A stretch of DNA of 64,000 nt from Onchocerca volvulus. Lineage: Eukaryota > Nematoda > Chromadorea > Rhabditida > Onchocercidae. Within the stretch, counting starts at the first letter, position 1, and each line of letters begins with the position of its first letter. The translations under genes were made by a program, and so were the position numbers. Positions 35,901-49,605 of this stretch are shown one piece after another. The notes under the pieces are model-generated. The model had not been told where the DNA came from. It searched no databases and was given only the letters and a program-made list of their open reading frames with translations. Location: contig HG738137.1 in NCBI GenBank assembly GCA_000499405.2, forward strand, positions 27,463,756 through 27,527,755, read 5' to 3'.

Positions 35901-38900
35901 TAATAAAAGCATAATCGATAATCGCAATTATTTTCCTTTTGTTTTTGAATTTTAAATTATTACTTCGATATTTCAGTTTTTTTTTTTTTTTAATCTTTTC
36001 ATTTTCAACACAATTTAAGTTATATTTTGCGCTTATCAATTTTCATTTTTTTTTTCAATCATCATCGTTATTTTTATTAATTAGATTCAAAATTTAAAAA
36101 AAGTAGGACTTATTTCTGAAAGAGGAGAAGAGTAGAAAAGAATTTAGGAGTGAAAAAAAGAAAAAAATGAAATTAAGAAGAAAAAAAAGCATGTTTCATC
36201 ATTTTAAATAATTTCTAAATCTTATAGTTAAATAGTTATTGATTAAAATGTATCAAAAAAAATTTGTAATCGATAGAAAATAATACTTTTAGGTAATTGC
36301 TAAAATCTATTTTGAGCCTACGTATTTGAAAAATTTCAAATGATTTGATGATGAAAAGTGCGAAAATAATTTTGACCTTGACATCATCGAAAGAAGATGT
36401 CTTTCTAATGATTTGTATTTCAACTCATTGATGTGCGGAAAATCGAAAATCCTTTCGCTTGATACGAATTTTTTTTTTTGAATCATGTTTGTTTAAATTA
36501 TTGTAAAAGAAATTTGTCGAAATTTCTTTTTTTATTATAGAAAATTTTATTTTTGGTAAAATGTTCTTTTCTTATAGAAAAACTTAACGAAAGCGTTTTA
36601 AATTTTGAAAAGTTAATGTTTGTCTCATATTGCCTACTACAATAGTAGTGTTTTTTTTTTTTTTTTTGCCAAATAAATATCAAATTTGAAAATTATTTTT
36701 TTAATAATCGAATTGAATAGTGCCAGCATAGTGACAAAAAGTTTGGCTAATGTAAACATTGTCGACATTAAGTATTTTATTTTATAATAAGATTAGAACT
36801 ATATTTACCTTTGAGGTAAAGAGCAACGATCGAATTACAATTAAATTTCCTCCTACTTTATGCTTTTTTTTTTTTTTTTTAATTCTTACCATTAACAATT
36901 TTCCAGATGTACGTTGTATGTATAACTTAAAGAGAAAAATTCATTTAAAATAATAAGAAATATTAATCTTTGACAAATTTTTTGTACAAAATTTTGAAAT
37001 CTAATTGCAATTTGATTTTGATTCCCCTTGCGAAGAATAAAAGAATCGAATTAAAATTAAATTCGAAATTGAAATTTTTGTGCAAGTTTGATGAAATTTA
37101 TGTATGTAATTTTTGATTTTTTTGTTTACATTATAAGGAATGAAAGGAATGAATTTGAATTAAAAATCGAAATGTATAACTGATATTCATTGATTGTTTT
37201 ATTGATTTCGTTAAAAACTTTTTTTTTTTTTTCACAATTTGATTTAGCAAGACAGTTTAGTTTGTTGGTCTATTTATTTGGGAAAAAAAAAAAAAAAAAA
37301 TGATACGAATCGATGTAAAACAGATTAAATTTCTCGTGCTGCTATTTTTTTTTTGCATACTTTTCAATCGATTTGCCGAAATGCCGAACGGTAGCATCTG
37401 TTCATAGAATGTCAAAAAAAAAATTATTTCTTTCATCATTTCTATTAAATTCAAACTTTTTCTTTCTATTTCAACAATTTCAACCTTTTAAAAATTCGTT
37501 TTTTTTCTTTTATTATATTATTACAATTACTTAATGATATAGATATCATCATTATGGATGACCTTATTTTGTCGAAAAATCATTGAAATATAAATATGAC
37601 TTATATTTCTAGATCATTTTATTTATTGTTTTTTTTTTTTTTGGAAGTTTTGTAAAATTTGAATTTTTATTCCTGTAATTTTTTTAGCAGCATAGGTTGT
37701 CAATTTATCTCGATTTTAACAATTATTTCATTGTAACTAATTTTATTTCTGTATTTTCTATCATTAATCTAATTTGCAATCGATTTTTATATGAATCATT
37801 AAAAAAAAATCTATTCGCATTCTTTTATTTGTAAAATCGTATAGCATTTTAGTGATGTCAGAAGAAAATTGTAAAATTATTTCAACGATGCAAGCAAATT
37901 GAGTGCAATGAATCTAATTTGAAAGAGAACTGGATTTCGATAAAAATTGTTTCATTTTTTAAAATTGATAAGAAATTGATGCTCTAGAAGATTGATTATA
38001 TCTTATCATTCAATCTGATTGATAAGAAGGAATTTTTCCGCATAATACATTCATTTTTTGAAATAATCCATAAATGTATAGTATAATGAATCGATTTGGT
38101 GATAATAAAAGTTATCAGTTAACTGATGATAATAGTGTATACATATATATGGTGCGTAAAATGAGTGTAGAATTATGATACGATTGAAGCAAATATATGA
38201 TTAATCATTTTGTACTTACTGTAGCATTTAAATTATAGCTTTTTTTTTTTTTGATATTTGATTGTTATCGCTGAATTGAGCATTGTTATGAAAATATTCA
38301 ATTCTGATCTCGATTAGCGCTGATTCAGCACTTTTTCAACATCCCATACAAAGTGATGAGTGATATGATAGTGGTGATAAGTATTCTTGAGGGTTAATGA
38401 AATTGTTGTATGAAATGATTGCAAAAAATGCAAAATAATACTTGAAAAATGCCGCTTAGAAAGTCATTCAAATCGTATAATTAAAGATATTTATAAAACA
38501 ATAATAATACACTTATCATACGTCTTCAGTTTAAAACATCTACCAATATATAATTTAAAAAAATACTTGAAAACCTAATTCATTGTCGAAAGATCTCTTA
38601 GATTTCATAAATATATATATATATTTTTTTCATAAATATGATGTTTGAAGAGGTTAAATGAAAAAATTAAATTTTGATTTTTTAAACAAATTTGCAATTT
38701 TCTTCATAGAATTTGAATGGCCTTCAACGATATCCTTGAAAACTTGAGAAAAAAAAAGTATAAAAAATTATACCTTTTCAATTGACAATGAAAAAGAAGT
38801 TTTATTTGTTGCCTTCAATTCTTTTAGTTTTATTTAAAATATTGGAAAGATTTTTTGTTCGAAACAATACTTTATTATCGAACAATCAACTTTTCATAAG

Positions 38901-40804
38901 AAAAATTCATTTCATTTGAAATGGCGATTTTATGAGAAGAAAAAAGTTTACATAAATTCCCTTTCACCCAATCACATTCCCAACTCACTATTTTTTTTTA
39001 TTCACTCTATGAAAAATTTTTAATAATTTTAGAAATTTCAATTAATTTTTGCTAGAATTTGAATAATTTTGGTTTTTTTTTTCTTCTTTTTCTTGATTCT
39101 GAGAGAAAAAATTAAAATCATTTGGAAGCATGACAGTTAGAGTTAATTAATCGATCAGAAATGAATCAAATTTATTTGAAGCACTTTAAAGTTCATTTGT
39201 GTTTAAGTGTTCTTTAATGCAATTAGTCATAACTATGATGAAATTTTGCTAAATGTTTGAAATGACTATCAAACTATTTTTATGTTTTTTTTTTCTATTT
39301 TATTGAATATATTTTTCCGGTAAAAAACGAAAAAATTTCGAAAGTAAATTGAACATTTTTTTCTGATTTCCTTTCTAACAGGTTTTCAGTAATGTTATCA
39401 GCAAAAAGTTAATGGAAAAATGAAATTTATTCAATTGTAATAACAATTATTATGAATTTTGAAAAAACTTTCAGTGATGATCAAATAATTGTCAACAATG
39501 ATTAAATAAAAGATCAAATAATGTTTTAGTCCATTTCTTCCATTAGCTATACCATTTTTTTTGTAGATATTTTTTATTTTCTATTTTTTTTTGTAAATAA
39601 TGTAAATTTTCTTTTTAAATAAATATTTTTTGTCAATCTTAAACGCCTATTTTCCTATATGCATAATTTATAAAATTCGTAACTCTATTTATAGATTTAT
39701 TTATTTATATTAATCATTATTGTTTTTTTTCACATGTACATAGCTATTGTATGTTATAAAACATTTCTGATTGAAATTTTCGATTTTAACGAAGTTTAAA
39801 ATTGAACTACTAGATCAAAGTGCTTTTTAAGAATTTAAATCTGAATGCATTGGAAGAATTTTTTCTAATTTTAATTTCTTTTTCCTTTTTTTTTTTCTTT
39901 TTAAATTGGCCACATTATCTTATCGCTTTTATCGCACTATTATGAAAATCTATTTTCTAATTTCTAATTTTTTTTTTTTTCAGATCTAATTTATTCGTTA
40001 AAAGTCTGATAAAATGATTGATTTCATTGATCGAAATAATTTCATAGAAGTATATTATCCGTAAAAATTTTTGTTTGATAACAATACAGATTTATCATTC
40101 ACGTGTTATCAGCCAGACACATATGCTCATACAAACACAAATCAATAATTGGTGACAAATTTATTTAAAATATTTTCATTGCTCAAAAACTTTTCCATTC
40201 ATTAGTAAATTTGAAGCTTTTCTGTTTGATTTTTGTTCAAAGTCATAAATGCTTCCATCCATCCATCAATCTCTCTCACATGTTTGTTTAGTACTAATAT
40301 TAATAAATAAATGGCATGATTACGGTACTTATTGATTTCTATAAATCAATAAATGTGAGAATTTGGAAAGTAATAACTAATAGTGGATTATGTTTACTTG
40401 GAATATGAGAAAGAAAAACTTGTTTTTTTCTTCTTTTTTTCGTTTATTTTTATTTGAAATAATCGTCATAGTTCAATTAATAAAAGAAATTTTTTCAAAT
40501 TTTGAAGTATTGATTATTGTGTGTTTTAATGTGTGTGATGCTTCTCTCTTTTGTTCTTTTTGTAGTTTTGATAAGAAATATCAGAAATCAATTTTTAATT
40601 CTAATATTTGCTTTATTAGAAATCATTGTAAAGCTATCTTTTGGGTCAAATGATGTAAATAATTTCAAAGATATATCAATATTTAAGTACAATATATTCT
40701 TATTACCAAAATTATCCATCGGCGCCAAGGTTAAATGACAGAGACTGTCACAAATTGAAAGTATTGATTAATATTGATTAATGATAATAATGACTGTTAC
40801 AAAC

Positions 40805-40831
40805 CATCCACGTACACGTAGATCGTGGATG
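40805..40831. other. Short perfect inverted repeat (8-bp stem, 11-bp loop)
   Basis: CATCCACG and CGTGGATG flank TACACGTAGAT. It is GC-richer than its surroundings. No flanking gene uses it as a terminator; significance unknown. Confidence 0.4.
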
Positions 40832-41752
40832 CTATATATATACTAATTAAAGTATATAAATTTTAATTAAGTACACAAACTGTAATTAATGAATTTTTGT
40901 ATATTTCTTCTTTTTATACTTTTTAATAAGATGAAAAGAATAATTATCGGTATAATAATAATGTCATTAATATTATTCCTTATATTGTATTCCATTTTTT
41001 CATCATTTTCTTTTGCAAATTTTTTTTTCAAAGTTTCGAAGAAAAAAATTAGAAATTAAATGACTCATTATGATTATCATAATTATCAGTTTCTAAATTT
41101 GCGCTCCATACCTAGCTCCTTCCGTCCGTTTGAAAGAAACATTACAACGACGAAATAATTTCGCATGAATTGTTAAGATTTCATTTTGATAACAATTGTT
41201 ACTGTTTGATTGATATTGCCTTTATCATGTCAACTGCGCTTGCCTAAGTCTTAAGTTTTATTTTTCTTTTAATTTTCCACTTTTTTTCTTTACTTCAACG
41301 GATTATGTTTGTTATGGAAATTTGTTATAAATTCGAAGAATCATTTCGAGGGATCGATTTATTCCAGTTATGAGATGAAAGATTACGTAATATTAGGTCA
41401 ACTTTTATGTTATGAATAAGTTTTGGGTGCAATTTTAGCAATTTATTATAATGAGATCGATATTTTGAAATTTAAGTGATAGGAATGGAATAGAAATCAA
41501 TTCCTATCCCATTTCTTTTATATCGTCGTGTCATTTTTATTGGTGGCTTTTCATTCTTAATTGTTAACATCGTATGACTATTCAATTTATTTCATTTGCG
41601 AAGTTTGAAATTTACATTATCAGATTCAATTATTGATTTTGCTCACAAATCATCATCCAAGCTGGATTAATCATAAAATTGCTGACTAATTTGTTATAAT
41701 CGTTCGAATTATCCACTTTATAATCGTTATTATTATTCGCACATTATTATCG

Positions 41753-41815
<63 letters not shown>
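41753..41815. repeat. ATT trinucleotide microsatellite upstream of bublin-like gene
   Basis: About 20 uninterrupted TTA/ATT units, preceded and followed by shorter interrupted ones (TTATCG, TTATTG). It ends about 170 bp before the start codon of the next gene, so length variation could affect the promoter or 5' leader. Confidence 0.9.
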
Positions 41816-41987
41816 GTTATTTTTTTATCGTTATTCTCGTTATTGACGTTATTATTACTGTCATTGAAAAAAAAAAAATCTGAGAAAATAGTTTATTTGA
41901 ATTTATTTACAGAAAAAAAAAAAACAAATTATTATTAAATAAACAGGTGAAGCGAAACAACAACACAAAATAGAAATTTTTGATTAA

Positions 41988-44900
41988 ATGAGCAGTGATA
42001 AAAAAGACAGGATAATTAATGATACTGATAATAATCAGGGTGTAATATCATCAACAATGTCATCATCAACTTCATCATCCACCACTTCAACATCATCCAA
42101 CAATGTTCAACAACAACAACTGCTGCAACCTGCTCAAAATCAAACAATTGAAGATAAAAATGAATCAAACATTGATCAAATCATTAAACCATCGGTACCA
42201 TCGGTACCATCGGTGCAAGCTGAAGAGAATGTACCTGTTGTTCGAATGAGGAACAGACCGCTTACTCAAATTCAACAGCAGGTTACATATTATATCTGTT
42301 CTTTAATATTCTAGAGAAAATATTAGATTTTCAAAATTAAAATTAATCTAATAGCATTTGAATATAACTGAAATAAGCCGAACAATAATGTGTCTGGAAT
42401 TTTAAGCAATGCAAGATAGTGAAATGTGAGCTAAATTAAATTGAGAAAAAAAAAAAAAAAAAAACGACCAGTTTCTTGAGAACTAAATGATCATATAGCT
42501 TTGAAATTAAGTAATCAATAATAGGCAAATCTCGAATTTTAGCCGAGGGCTTATCAGAAGCCTAAAATATATTCATTACTGAATAATACTTCTTTTTTTT
42601 TTACAAAATGTTTCAAACTCGCATCAGTCGCATAAAATATTCGTAGAAGAAGACATTGTTATTTATGGATTTATAAATCGAAACTTTAAATTAAAAAATT
42701 TGAAAATTGCTAGTAATATATTAAATTACGAGTTAAATATCACTTTCACCTATTATGTTATATCATTTTTACCGTTTTTTTTCTCCAAAAAAATTATTAA
42801 AATGATTCAAATAAAATATAATGATTAATTAAAGTATTTCTCTATTTTTATTGCCGTATTTTGTCTTTTTTGCCTATTTGAGAAATTGGAAAAGTTGAGA
42901 ATCAGATTTGCCTCCTTTTATTGATTTTCAATTAATAGCGCAGATTTTAGGCAACATATTTTAGCTACAAACAATTTTTGGAAAATATTATATTTTATGC
43001 TAAATTTTAATGTGCCAAAATACTAAAAAAAAGTAAATAAGTGATAGTTCTTCATTTCATTATTGCAATAAATAATTCTAGGCATAGATATTTCAATTCT
43101 TTATTCTGGACAGCTTTCTATCCTTGAAGATATCTTCAATTTTCTCGGATTGTCTACAAATATTTTCAAATTTCATTTCAATCTAGTCAAAATGAATTAG
43201 CTTAAAAGCGGTTTCCTATTTTCTAACTTAATCAATTAACATTAGCTGACAATAAAAAGCTAAATTTGCAACCTAAATGTAAAGTTTGCAAGTAATTTAA
43301 AACTTTCCTTAAATTCTGAAATAATCACAAATTTCAGGCAACAACAAACGGTACTATGTCAGAAATAAATGAAAACAATAAAAATAGTTCACTTGCGGCA
43401 CTACAACGTGGTCTCGAAGTGCTCAACGAAGTTACACCTGAAGATGATGGAAATGAAGGTAAATTTTAGCAAAAATATATCATTTTTATTTATTGTTTAA
43501 AATCAAAACTTAATGAAACATTTATTAAGATAGTGGAATTTATTAATATTTCAATTTTCCACTTCTTAGAAATTGTTTAAAATTCCTTTTTTTATTATAA
43601 TTGTTGCAATTTTTTCTTTCTCTTTTTGAACTTTTAAGCAGAATTAAAACCATTATCTGTTTGTTTAAAAAAATTTTGAAAGCAAGAAAATAAAAGCCAA
43701 AATTCTCTTCGAGAAATACATTTGAATGTATTCCAGGCGGGCAAAAAATTATAATCTTTGTTTCTTTTTTTTTTGCATTATTAACTTTGTTTATAAAGGA
43801 ATAACTGAATGAGTAAAGCTTACGGTACCATATTTTTTCTTCAGTTTTTCTAGGTCAAACAAAAGAACCAGTCATATTATTCGCATAATATGAATCATTT
43901 CCTATTTCATTTAATCTAAAAAATTCATGTTTTTTTCTAGCGATTGCGAAGAAAAAAAAATTTTCACTTTTCGCAAAGCGAATTTTTTATTTTGCTTTAT
44001 TGCAGCATTATGTTAGAAGACTGAAAAATAGAATTCGCAATGAAAATGCGAATTTTTTATTTTAATTTATTGCAGCATTTTTATGCTGTAAGACTGAAAG
44101 ATTGTATTTGCAATATTGATGTGTTTGTAAGAATTTTTTATAGAGATTCGAAGATTGGATTCGCAATTAGACCATCTGAATCATTATATGGATAAAGTTG
44201 AAGAAAGGATCAAAGCACATAATGAAAAATTGATGAATACTTTGAAACATCAGAGAGAAGAACGCGAGAAAAGACGTCGTTCATTTCATGAAGTAAGATT
44301 TTTTTAATTTATATTTTAAAAAGGTGAAAATATTGAATCGAGATAGAACCATTTCCTAGGATAATAATTTGAAATCGATATGCCAGAGCATTAAAACTAT
44401 TTATGTCGATGACATTTGAAATTAAGTCGTAGTATTTGTTGCAAAATTAATTTGGCATAATTGATTCGAATTCCAATTCGAATTAATTAATGAATACAAA
44501 TTATTAGAATTTTCCATCCTTGATTTCAGTTATCATTTCGCATGTTTATGATAGTCGTTTTTTTCCTGTTTAGCTAAGAAGCCAAAGTAAAAATTCTTTC
44601 AATATTTATTTTTCAAATTTGTTTTGTTTTGTTGTTTTTTTCTCCAATATTTCTTTTTCCTGATTACATTTAATATAAATAGTGTTGGAAAATCAAATTA
44701 TCGAATATAAACTATTTAAATTTAAATTTTAATAGGAGATAATTTTCATCGTACCAATAACTTAGTGTTTAGTGCACAAATTATCAGTAGAACAAACTTT
44801 CGATCGATTGAGCGTCATCGTATAGTACAATTATTGATTGGATTAAAAGTTCTGAATTTAATTTCATTTTCAAAACCACTTAAATCAATGTCACTTACAT

Positions 44901-47793
44901 CACTTTCCATTCACACATTGATAAAGCAATTTTCATCTATGCCATTACGAGAGAAGTTGAAGTAGCTTTTAGGAAAAATCGATTTTAAAAATTGTTTTGC
45001 TATTTGAAAATAAGCGAATACAATGAAGTAGTACATAGAAAATTTAGGCAATTGAAATTCGATTTTTTCTTCAAACAACCAATCAATAACATCATTCTTC
45101 AACATTACCGTCTCTTTTTTATTGAAAATTGCCTTTAGCAAAATATGATAGTCCTAGCATACATCACTTCAAATTGTTCAAATTGTGCAGTTTTTTTCCG
45201 GCATTTAATTTAAATTGATATCGTTTTTGAAAATGACGATTGATGAGGTATTCATTTTAGTGGATAAAACCAAAATAACCCATTTAATAGATATAAATTT
45301 TGTTTTATTTATAAAAATTCAATCTTTTTTAAATAATGGGCAAATTAAAGGATAAAAGCAAAGGTAAAAATATGTGGCGAGAACTGGATCATTTAATTCA
45401 AATATCTATTTTTAAAATTATTTCGAAAAAATCACTGGTAGAATATATTTAAAAATAAAATGCCATACATGAATAAATAGATTATAGCATTTGAAAAAAA
45501 AATTTTTTTTTTTTTCACGAAATTCTCGTTCAGTCAATCGTAATTTCCGATAAAATTGGATTGAAAAAATTTCGAATTCTCAGTAATAAATTTCTTACTG
45601 TAACCCTCAATGATCTATTTTTTCGTATCCTATAAAATTTACAAAAACCTATTTTTGTTTATTTTCAATTATTTTTAATTTTTATTTTACTCAGATTTAA
45701 AATATGACTGTTTTGGATGGAACAGTTTCAGTTAATTATAAAAACTTTTTTTGGACAAGAAAAGCGAAATTTATTGAATCGAAATATATTAATAATTTTC
45801 TTTTAATAAAAAAGGCGATAGTGATTGTCATTTTGTTTCAACATGAAAATAATTTTTTTTTGAAAATTTATCGATTAATTAATTTTTGAACTTTGTTTCA
45901 TTTTAATGAAATGAATGCAAATGTTTTATTAATCGCAAAGTAAAGGTCAAAAGTTGGCTCGAATAAAAGAGATTAATTTATTCATTTTTTCATCTTTATA
46001 TTTCTTGAGTTTTTTAAAATAAAATTTTTATTTAAATTTTTCAAAAAAAACATTTTCGATGCAATTCTTTTTTCTGATTGCATTTTTCGAAATTTTTTAT
46101 GAGACATCTTAGAATATTTTTGAAGAATTTATATTTTTTTTTTGTTTTTTTTCCTCAGATTTATTAATATTATGGTAAAATGAAGTAAAATGACAATGAA
46201 TGATGTGGAAATTTAAGACAGTTTTTGAAGTCTCAAACTTAAAGAGTTGTAAACTTTAATCAAAACTTTTTAGGAAATCAAAAAAATCGTCGTTTCCTTG
46301 GCTCCTAGTGATTTTTGATATCTCATGAATTTGATTTAGATTTAATTGAGAAATCTTTGTACAAATTTAAGGTTATTTGTCATCCAAATTTCTTCGTCTA
46401 TTTTAAAACTTCTATTGATAATCTTAAGTGCTTGCAGGAATATTTAGGAATTGAATTGCTTCACATTTCAAATTTAAAAATTTCATTTTAATCAGAATCT
46501 TAGGGTTAACTCATTATCTTACTTACCTACTTTGTAGAATTATGCAAATTATTGGAAAGCGTTCGCCAAATATAATCTTTTCTAAGAAGATGGAAGCTAT
46601 TCAAAGTTTTTTTCTATTTTTAACATTTAATAGAATCGCCAATTGCTTATACGGTAAAATATTCCTTCTATTTATTGCATTCCAGAAGAAATTCACTCAT
46701 TTTCAATCGATTGAAAGAGAAATATCTTTTGCTAACTTTCCCTCGATTCGTTGCTTAAAAAAAAAAAAAAAAAAAGAGAGACTTTTTGATTTTGAAATTT
46801 TCATGTTCTCTTTCAGAATTCTTAGAAGTTTATTTGACTTGTTCAGAAAGATTATGTCTGGCAAATTCAAATTTTGCATAAATTAGTTATGATTGTGTTT
46901 ATTGAAAATTAATCTTTTTCATTCATAATTCTACTTTACCTAATTCCAAGAATTGTATTTTGCAATAATGTACAAATTTTTTAGTCGTTTTTTCTTTTTT
47001 TGTTTACTTTTAAATTCAGATAATTTATAAAATGATTAATTAGATTCTGTCTGAGAAACACTTTTGTGTGTGATGTGTGTGTATCAGCAAATTCAAAATC
47101 TATTTATTATTTTAAAAAATTTCAACCTACAACAAAGTTCTGTGGAATGAATGATTGAATGAAAAAGTTCTAATCTGAAATCTTTGATCACTTCAAGCAG
47201 ATTCATAGAAATAAATTTTTCAAGTAAAAAGTTTTAAGTAAATTCATATCTTCTTATTTCCATTATATTATTTCTTTTTTTTGAAAATATTGCTTGCGAT
47301 AATTTAAGATATGAATATTTCATTTTCTTTTTTTTTATTTCAGTTTGCCACTTTTTTTTTTTTTTAATTTGATAGAAAAAAAGAAAACGGATTTGCAATG
47401 ATAGAATCCTATGAATAAAGATTCTAGTTAATTTTTTATCTTAAAAAAATTCTACGAATGTCGTATCTGTTATGAAAATATTTTGTCAATTCTATAAGAT
47501 TGTTTTTTTTTTTCTTTTATTTCGGTTTTTTAATCATTTCCAATTTCTTTTTAATTGAAATCATTAAATATTGAATTTGAACTTTTAGAAGTATTCAGTT
47601 GTTCCAGAATCAGAAGTAATGCAAAATTTTTTTAATAAAGTAAGTTTTACAGCGTATTGCATTAAATCAGCAAGAAGATGACGATTTCCAACGACAAATT
47701 TCAACTCTCCTAAGTCGTGTTGACATGTCAAAGAATCGTGCATCAATGTACGACATTATCAGTCAGATGGAAATTCCAAAAAATGGACAGTGA
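41988..47793 (+). CDS. Bublin-like coiled-coil protein (UPF0184 type)
   Basis: Exons are 41988-42281, 43338-43458, 44144-44292 and 47653-47793 (TGA at 47791); phases 0, 1 and 0; 234 residues. Residues 1-98 are low complexity (Ser/Thr runs, QQQQ, a threefold PSVPSVPSV repeat). A short helical stretch (SLAALQRGLEVLNEVTPEDD) follows, then a coiled coil (RRLDSQLDHLNHYMDKVEER, then IKAHNEKLMNTLKHQREERE). The C-terminus contains LSRVDMSKNRASMYDIISQM. The LD..L..LN..MDK.EE....HN..L...L...R pattern resembles bublin (BBLN, C9orf16; C. elegans bbln-1), a small coiled-coil regulator of intermediate filaments at the intestinal apical surface. The known proteins are much shorter and lack the N-terminal extension. 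Gene model strong; family call moderate. Intron 3 is 3.36 kb. Confidence 0.6.
43975..44125. repeat. Tandem duplication, about 70-bp unit, 2 copies, in bublin-like intron 2
   Basis: Both copies start GCGAATTTTTTATTTT, pass TTTATTGCAGCAT and end in ..AAGACTGAAA.AT.G.ATT.GCAAT. The second copy has a small insertion around TTTATGCTGT. Each copy contains a TTGCAG acceptor-like site, but neither is followed by a usable exon. Confidence 0.75.
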
Positions 47794-48986
47794 TTTTTTT
47801 TTTTTTTTTTTTTGGGAGATTTATTGCTTATCAGTTACGAAATGATAAAAAAAAAATATTAACCTGAAGAGCTGTTCTATTATTTTAAGACATTTTGAGA
47901 TTTACATATCTCTCTACCCAACGATTTATTATCTTACTTTAAAAAAAAAAAATAAATAAATAAATAATAATTATTCTTGTGTGAAATCATTTCATAGCTA
48001 CAACTTATTTAAATTAATTTTTATTAATTAGAAATTTCATGAATTTTTTAAATTTATCGCACAAGTTATACAAAATTTCCAAGAGAAAAAAAAAAGAATT
48101 TCAACTTTTAAAATTGGTATTGAACTTTTTACTACAATTTATCTCATTTTTTCTGTGAGCTTTGTTGATTACAATCTTGAATTGTATATTTAATTAACTT
48201 AGGAAATTTTTTTTATAAATCAACAAATTAGCCTAAAATTTGAATTTGATTGAACATTTTAGTATGCACAACATTTATAGTTTGTTGTGTTAAATTGATC
48301 ATTATTTCATATCTTAATTTCTACTAATTAATTGTTTCATTGTACTTTTATTGAATAAAAAATACTGAAAGAGCCTTTCCTTCCTTTCTTTTTCTCAGCA
48401 ATTGAGAAGCAATTTAAAAACTTTTTTCAAATTTTATTGGCGACAGCAAAGTTATGTATGGTCGTTCGAAAGATCTTATCAGAATTTATTTTTAAAAATT
48501 TTTGTATAAACGAACAATTTTTATCATCAATTTGAATGAATTTAGAGTTATAAATTCGTATAATTTTTTTTGTAGTACCACAAGATTATTTATTGATTTC
48601 AATGCAGTGTTTGTAATTTTGATCGAAGATCATTGTCAATTAATCAAGACAATGTAGAAATAAGTAAATTGTCATTTTCACTATATTATATGGAAATATG
48701 CAGAAATTTGTTAAATTGATTGTAAAAAACTTCAAAACTATCAAAATGGTAATTTTTAAATGATATTTTTGCATTTATTCGCAATTTTTTCTACTGTCGC
48801 CATATTCAGCATCAAAGCTAACTTTATTTCTCACTTCTTTACTTTCCACTAATTTACATTAATTTTGGTAATTTGATAATCTTTTCACTAAAGACATTTG
48901 AAACTTGAATTGTGCTTTCAAGAATCAATAAATAATTTCCCGGAAAATTTTTTTTTCACTTAATAAAACTATAAAAAGTCTAAATT

Positions 48987-49086
48987 AATATTATTACCAG
49001 CTAAATTATCGGGAAAAGATAAGCATTGTTCCATGTTTGAGTAGTTAATATTATCTTTTCTCGATAATTTAGTTAGTAATAATATT
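48987..49086. ncRNA. Near-perfect 36-bp inverted repeat with 28-nt loop; candidate hairpin RNA
   Basis: Arm 48987-49022 (AATATTATTACCAGCTAAAT then TATCGGGAAAAGATAA) pairs with arm 49051-49086 with three differences. In a plus-strand transcript, 33 Watson-Crick pairs, two G-U pairs and one C-A mismatch would form around a 28-nt loop. Length and pairing fit a microRNA-type precursor, but the sequence is AT-rich and could equally be the core of a small inverted-repeat transposon. No expression evidence is available. Confidence 0.4.
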
Positions 49087-49514
49087 ATTTTCAAGTTTTG
49101 ATATTAATTAAGAAATTGATTTAAAAAATTAATTTAGATATTTTTGAGCATAAGGATTCGATTCAGGATTTAATTCTTATCAATATTAGATTTAAGAATG
49201 GGTGGGTATCACTAAAACAACTTTCTTATCATAGGAGAAATTACACGGTAGAGTATCATATATCAGATATTAAGCGTAATCATTTTAAATAGTTTTAATT
49301 TTTTGTACGCTCATTTCTGCTTATCATCTTTATTTGGAATCTTATCAGTACAATAAATTATAACACAACTGATAAACTCAAGTAAGTACAAAGGTTTTCT
49401 CTGTAAATCATAAATTGCCATATTGTGTTATTGATATAAATGACATTTTTAGTTTGAGCAATGAAAAATGGCATATAAAAGATGAGGCTGATAAATCGAA
49501 TTAAACAGGAAAAG

Positions 49515-49605
49515 TGACAGTTAGTGAATTTGATAATTAATGAGTGATAATTAGCGAGCAACAATTAATAGATGACAGTTAATGGATGACAATTAGCAAG
49601 TACAA
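49515..49605. repeat. Degenerate short tandem repeat, about 15-bp unit, 6 copies
   Basis: The units are variants of GACAGTTAATGGAT (GTGACAGTTAGTGAAT, TTGATAATTAATGAGT, GATAATTAGCGAGCA, ACAATTAATAGAT, GACAGTTAATGGAT, GACAATTAGCAAGT). Unit length drifts between 13 and 16 bp. Confidence 0.6.

Larger units (their letters stand above)
29421..41987. other. Gene desert of 12.6 kb
   Basis: No open frame here has splice context, similarity or non-AT-biased composition. The frame 29549-29821 starts with TTG and is only Lys/Arg-rich. Structures seen are A/T homopolymers, a 72-bp tandem repeat at 32715-32965, a TTTCAAAA-type repeat at 34100-34180, a small hairpin at 40805-40831 and an ATT microsatellite at the right edge. 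Confidence 0.6.

Noticed and set aside
38108..38124. Palindrome TATCAGTTAACTGATGATA region
   Set aside because: About 14 bp of perfect palindrome is expected by chance in AT-rich DNA of this length.
46542..46886. 114-codon plus-strand frame in bublin-like intron 3
   Set aside because: It includes a poly-A-coded lysine run, and no splice sites connect it in phase with the flanking exons.
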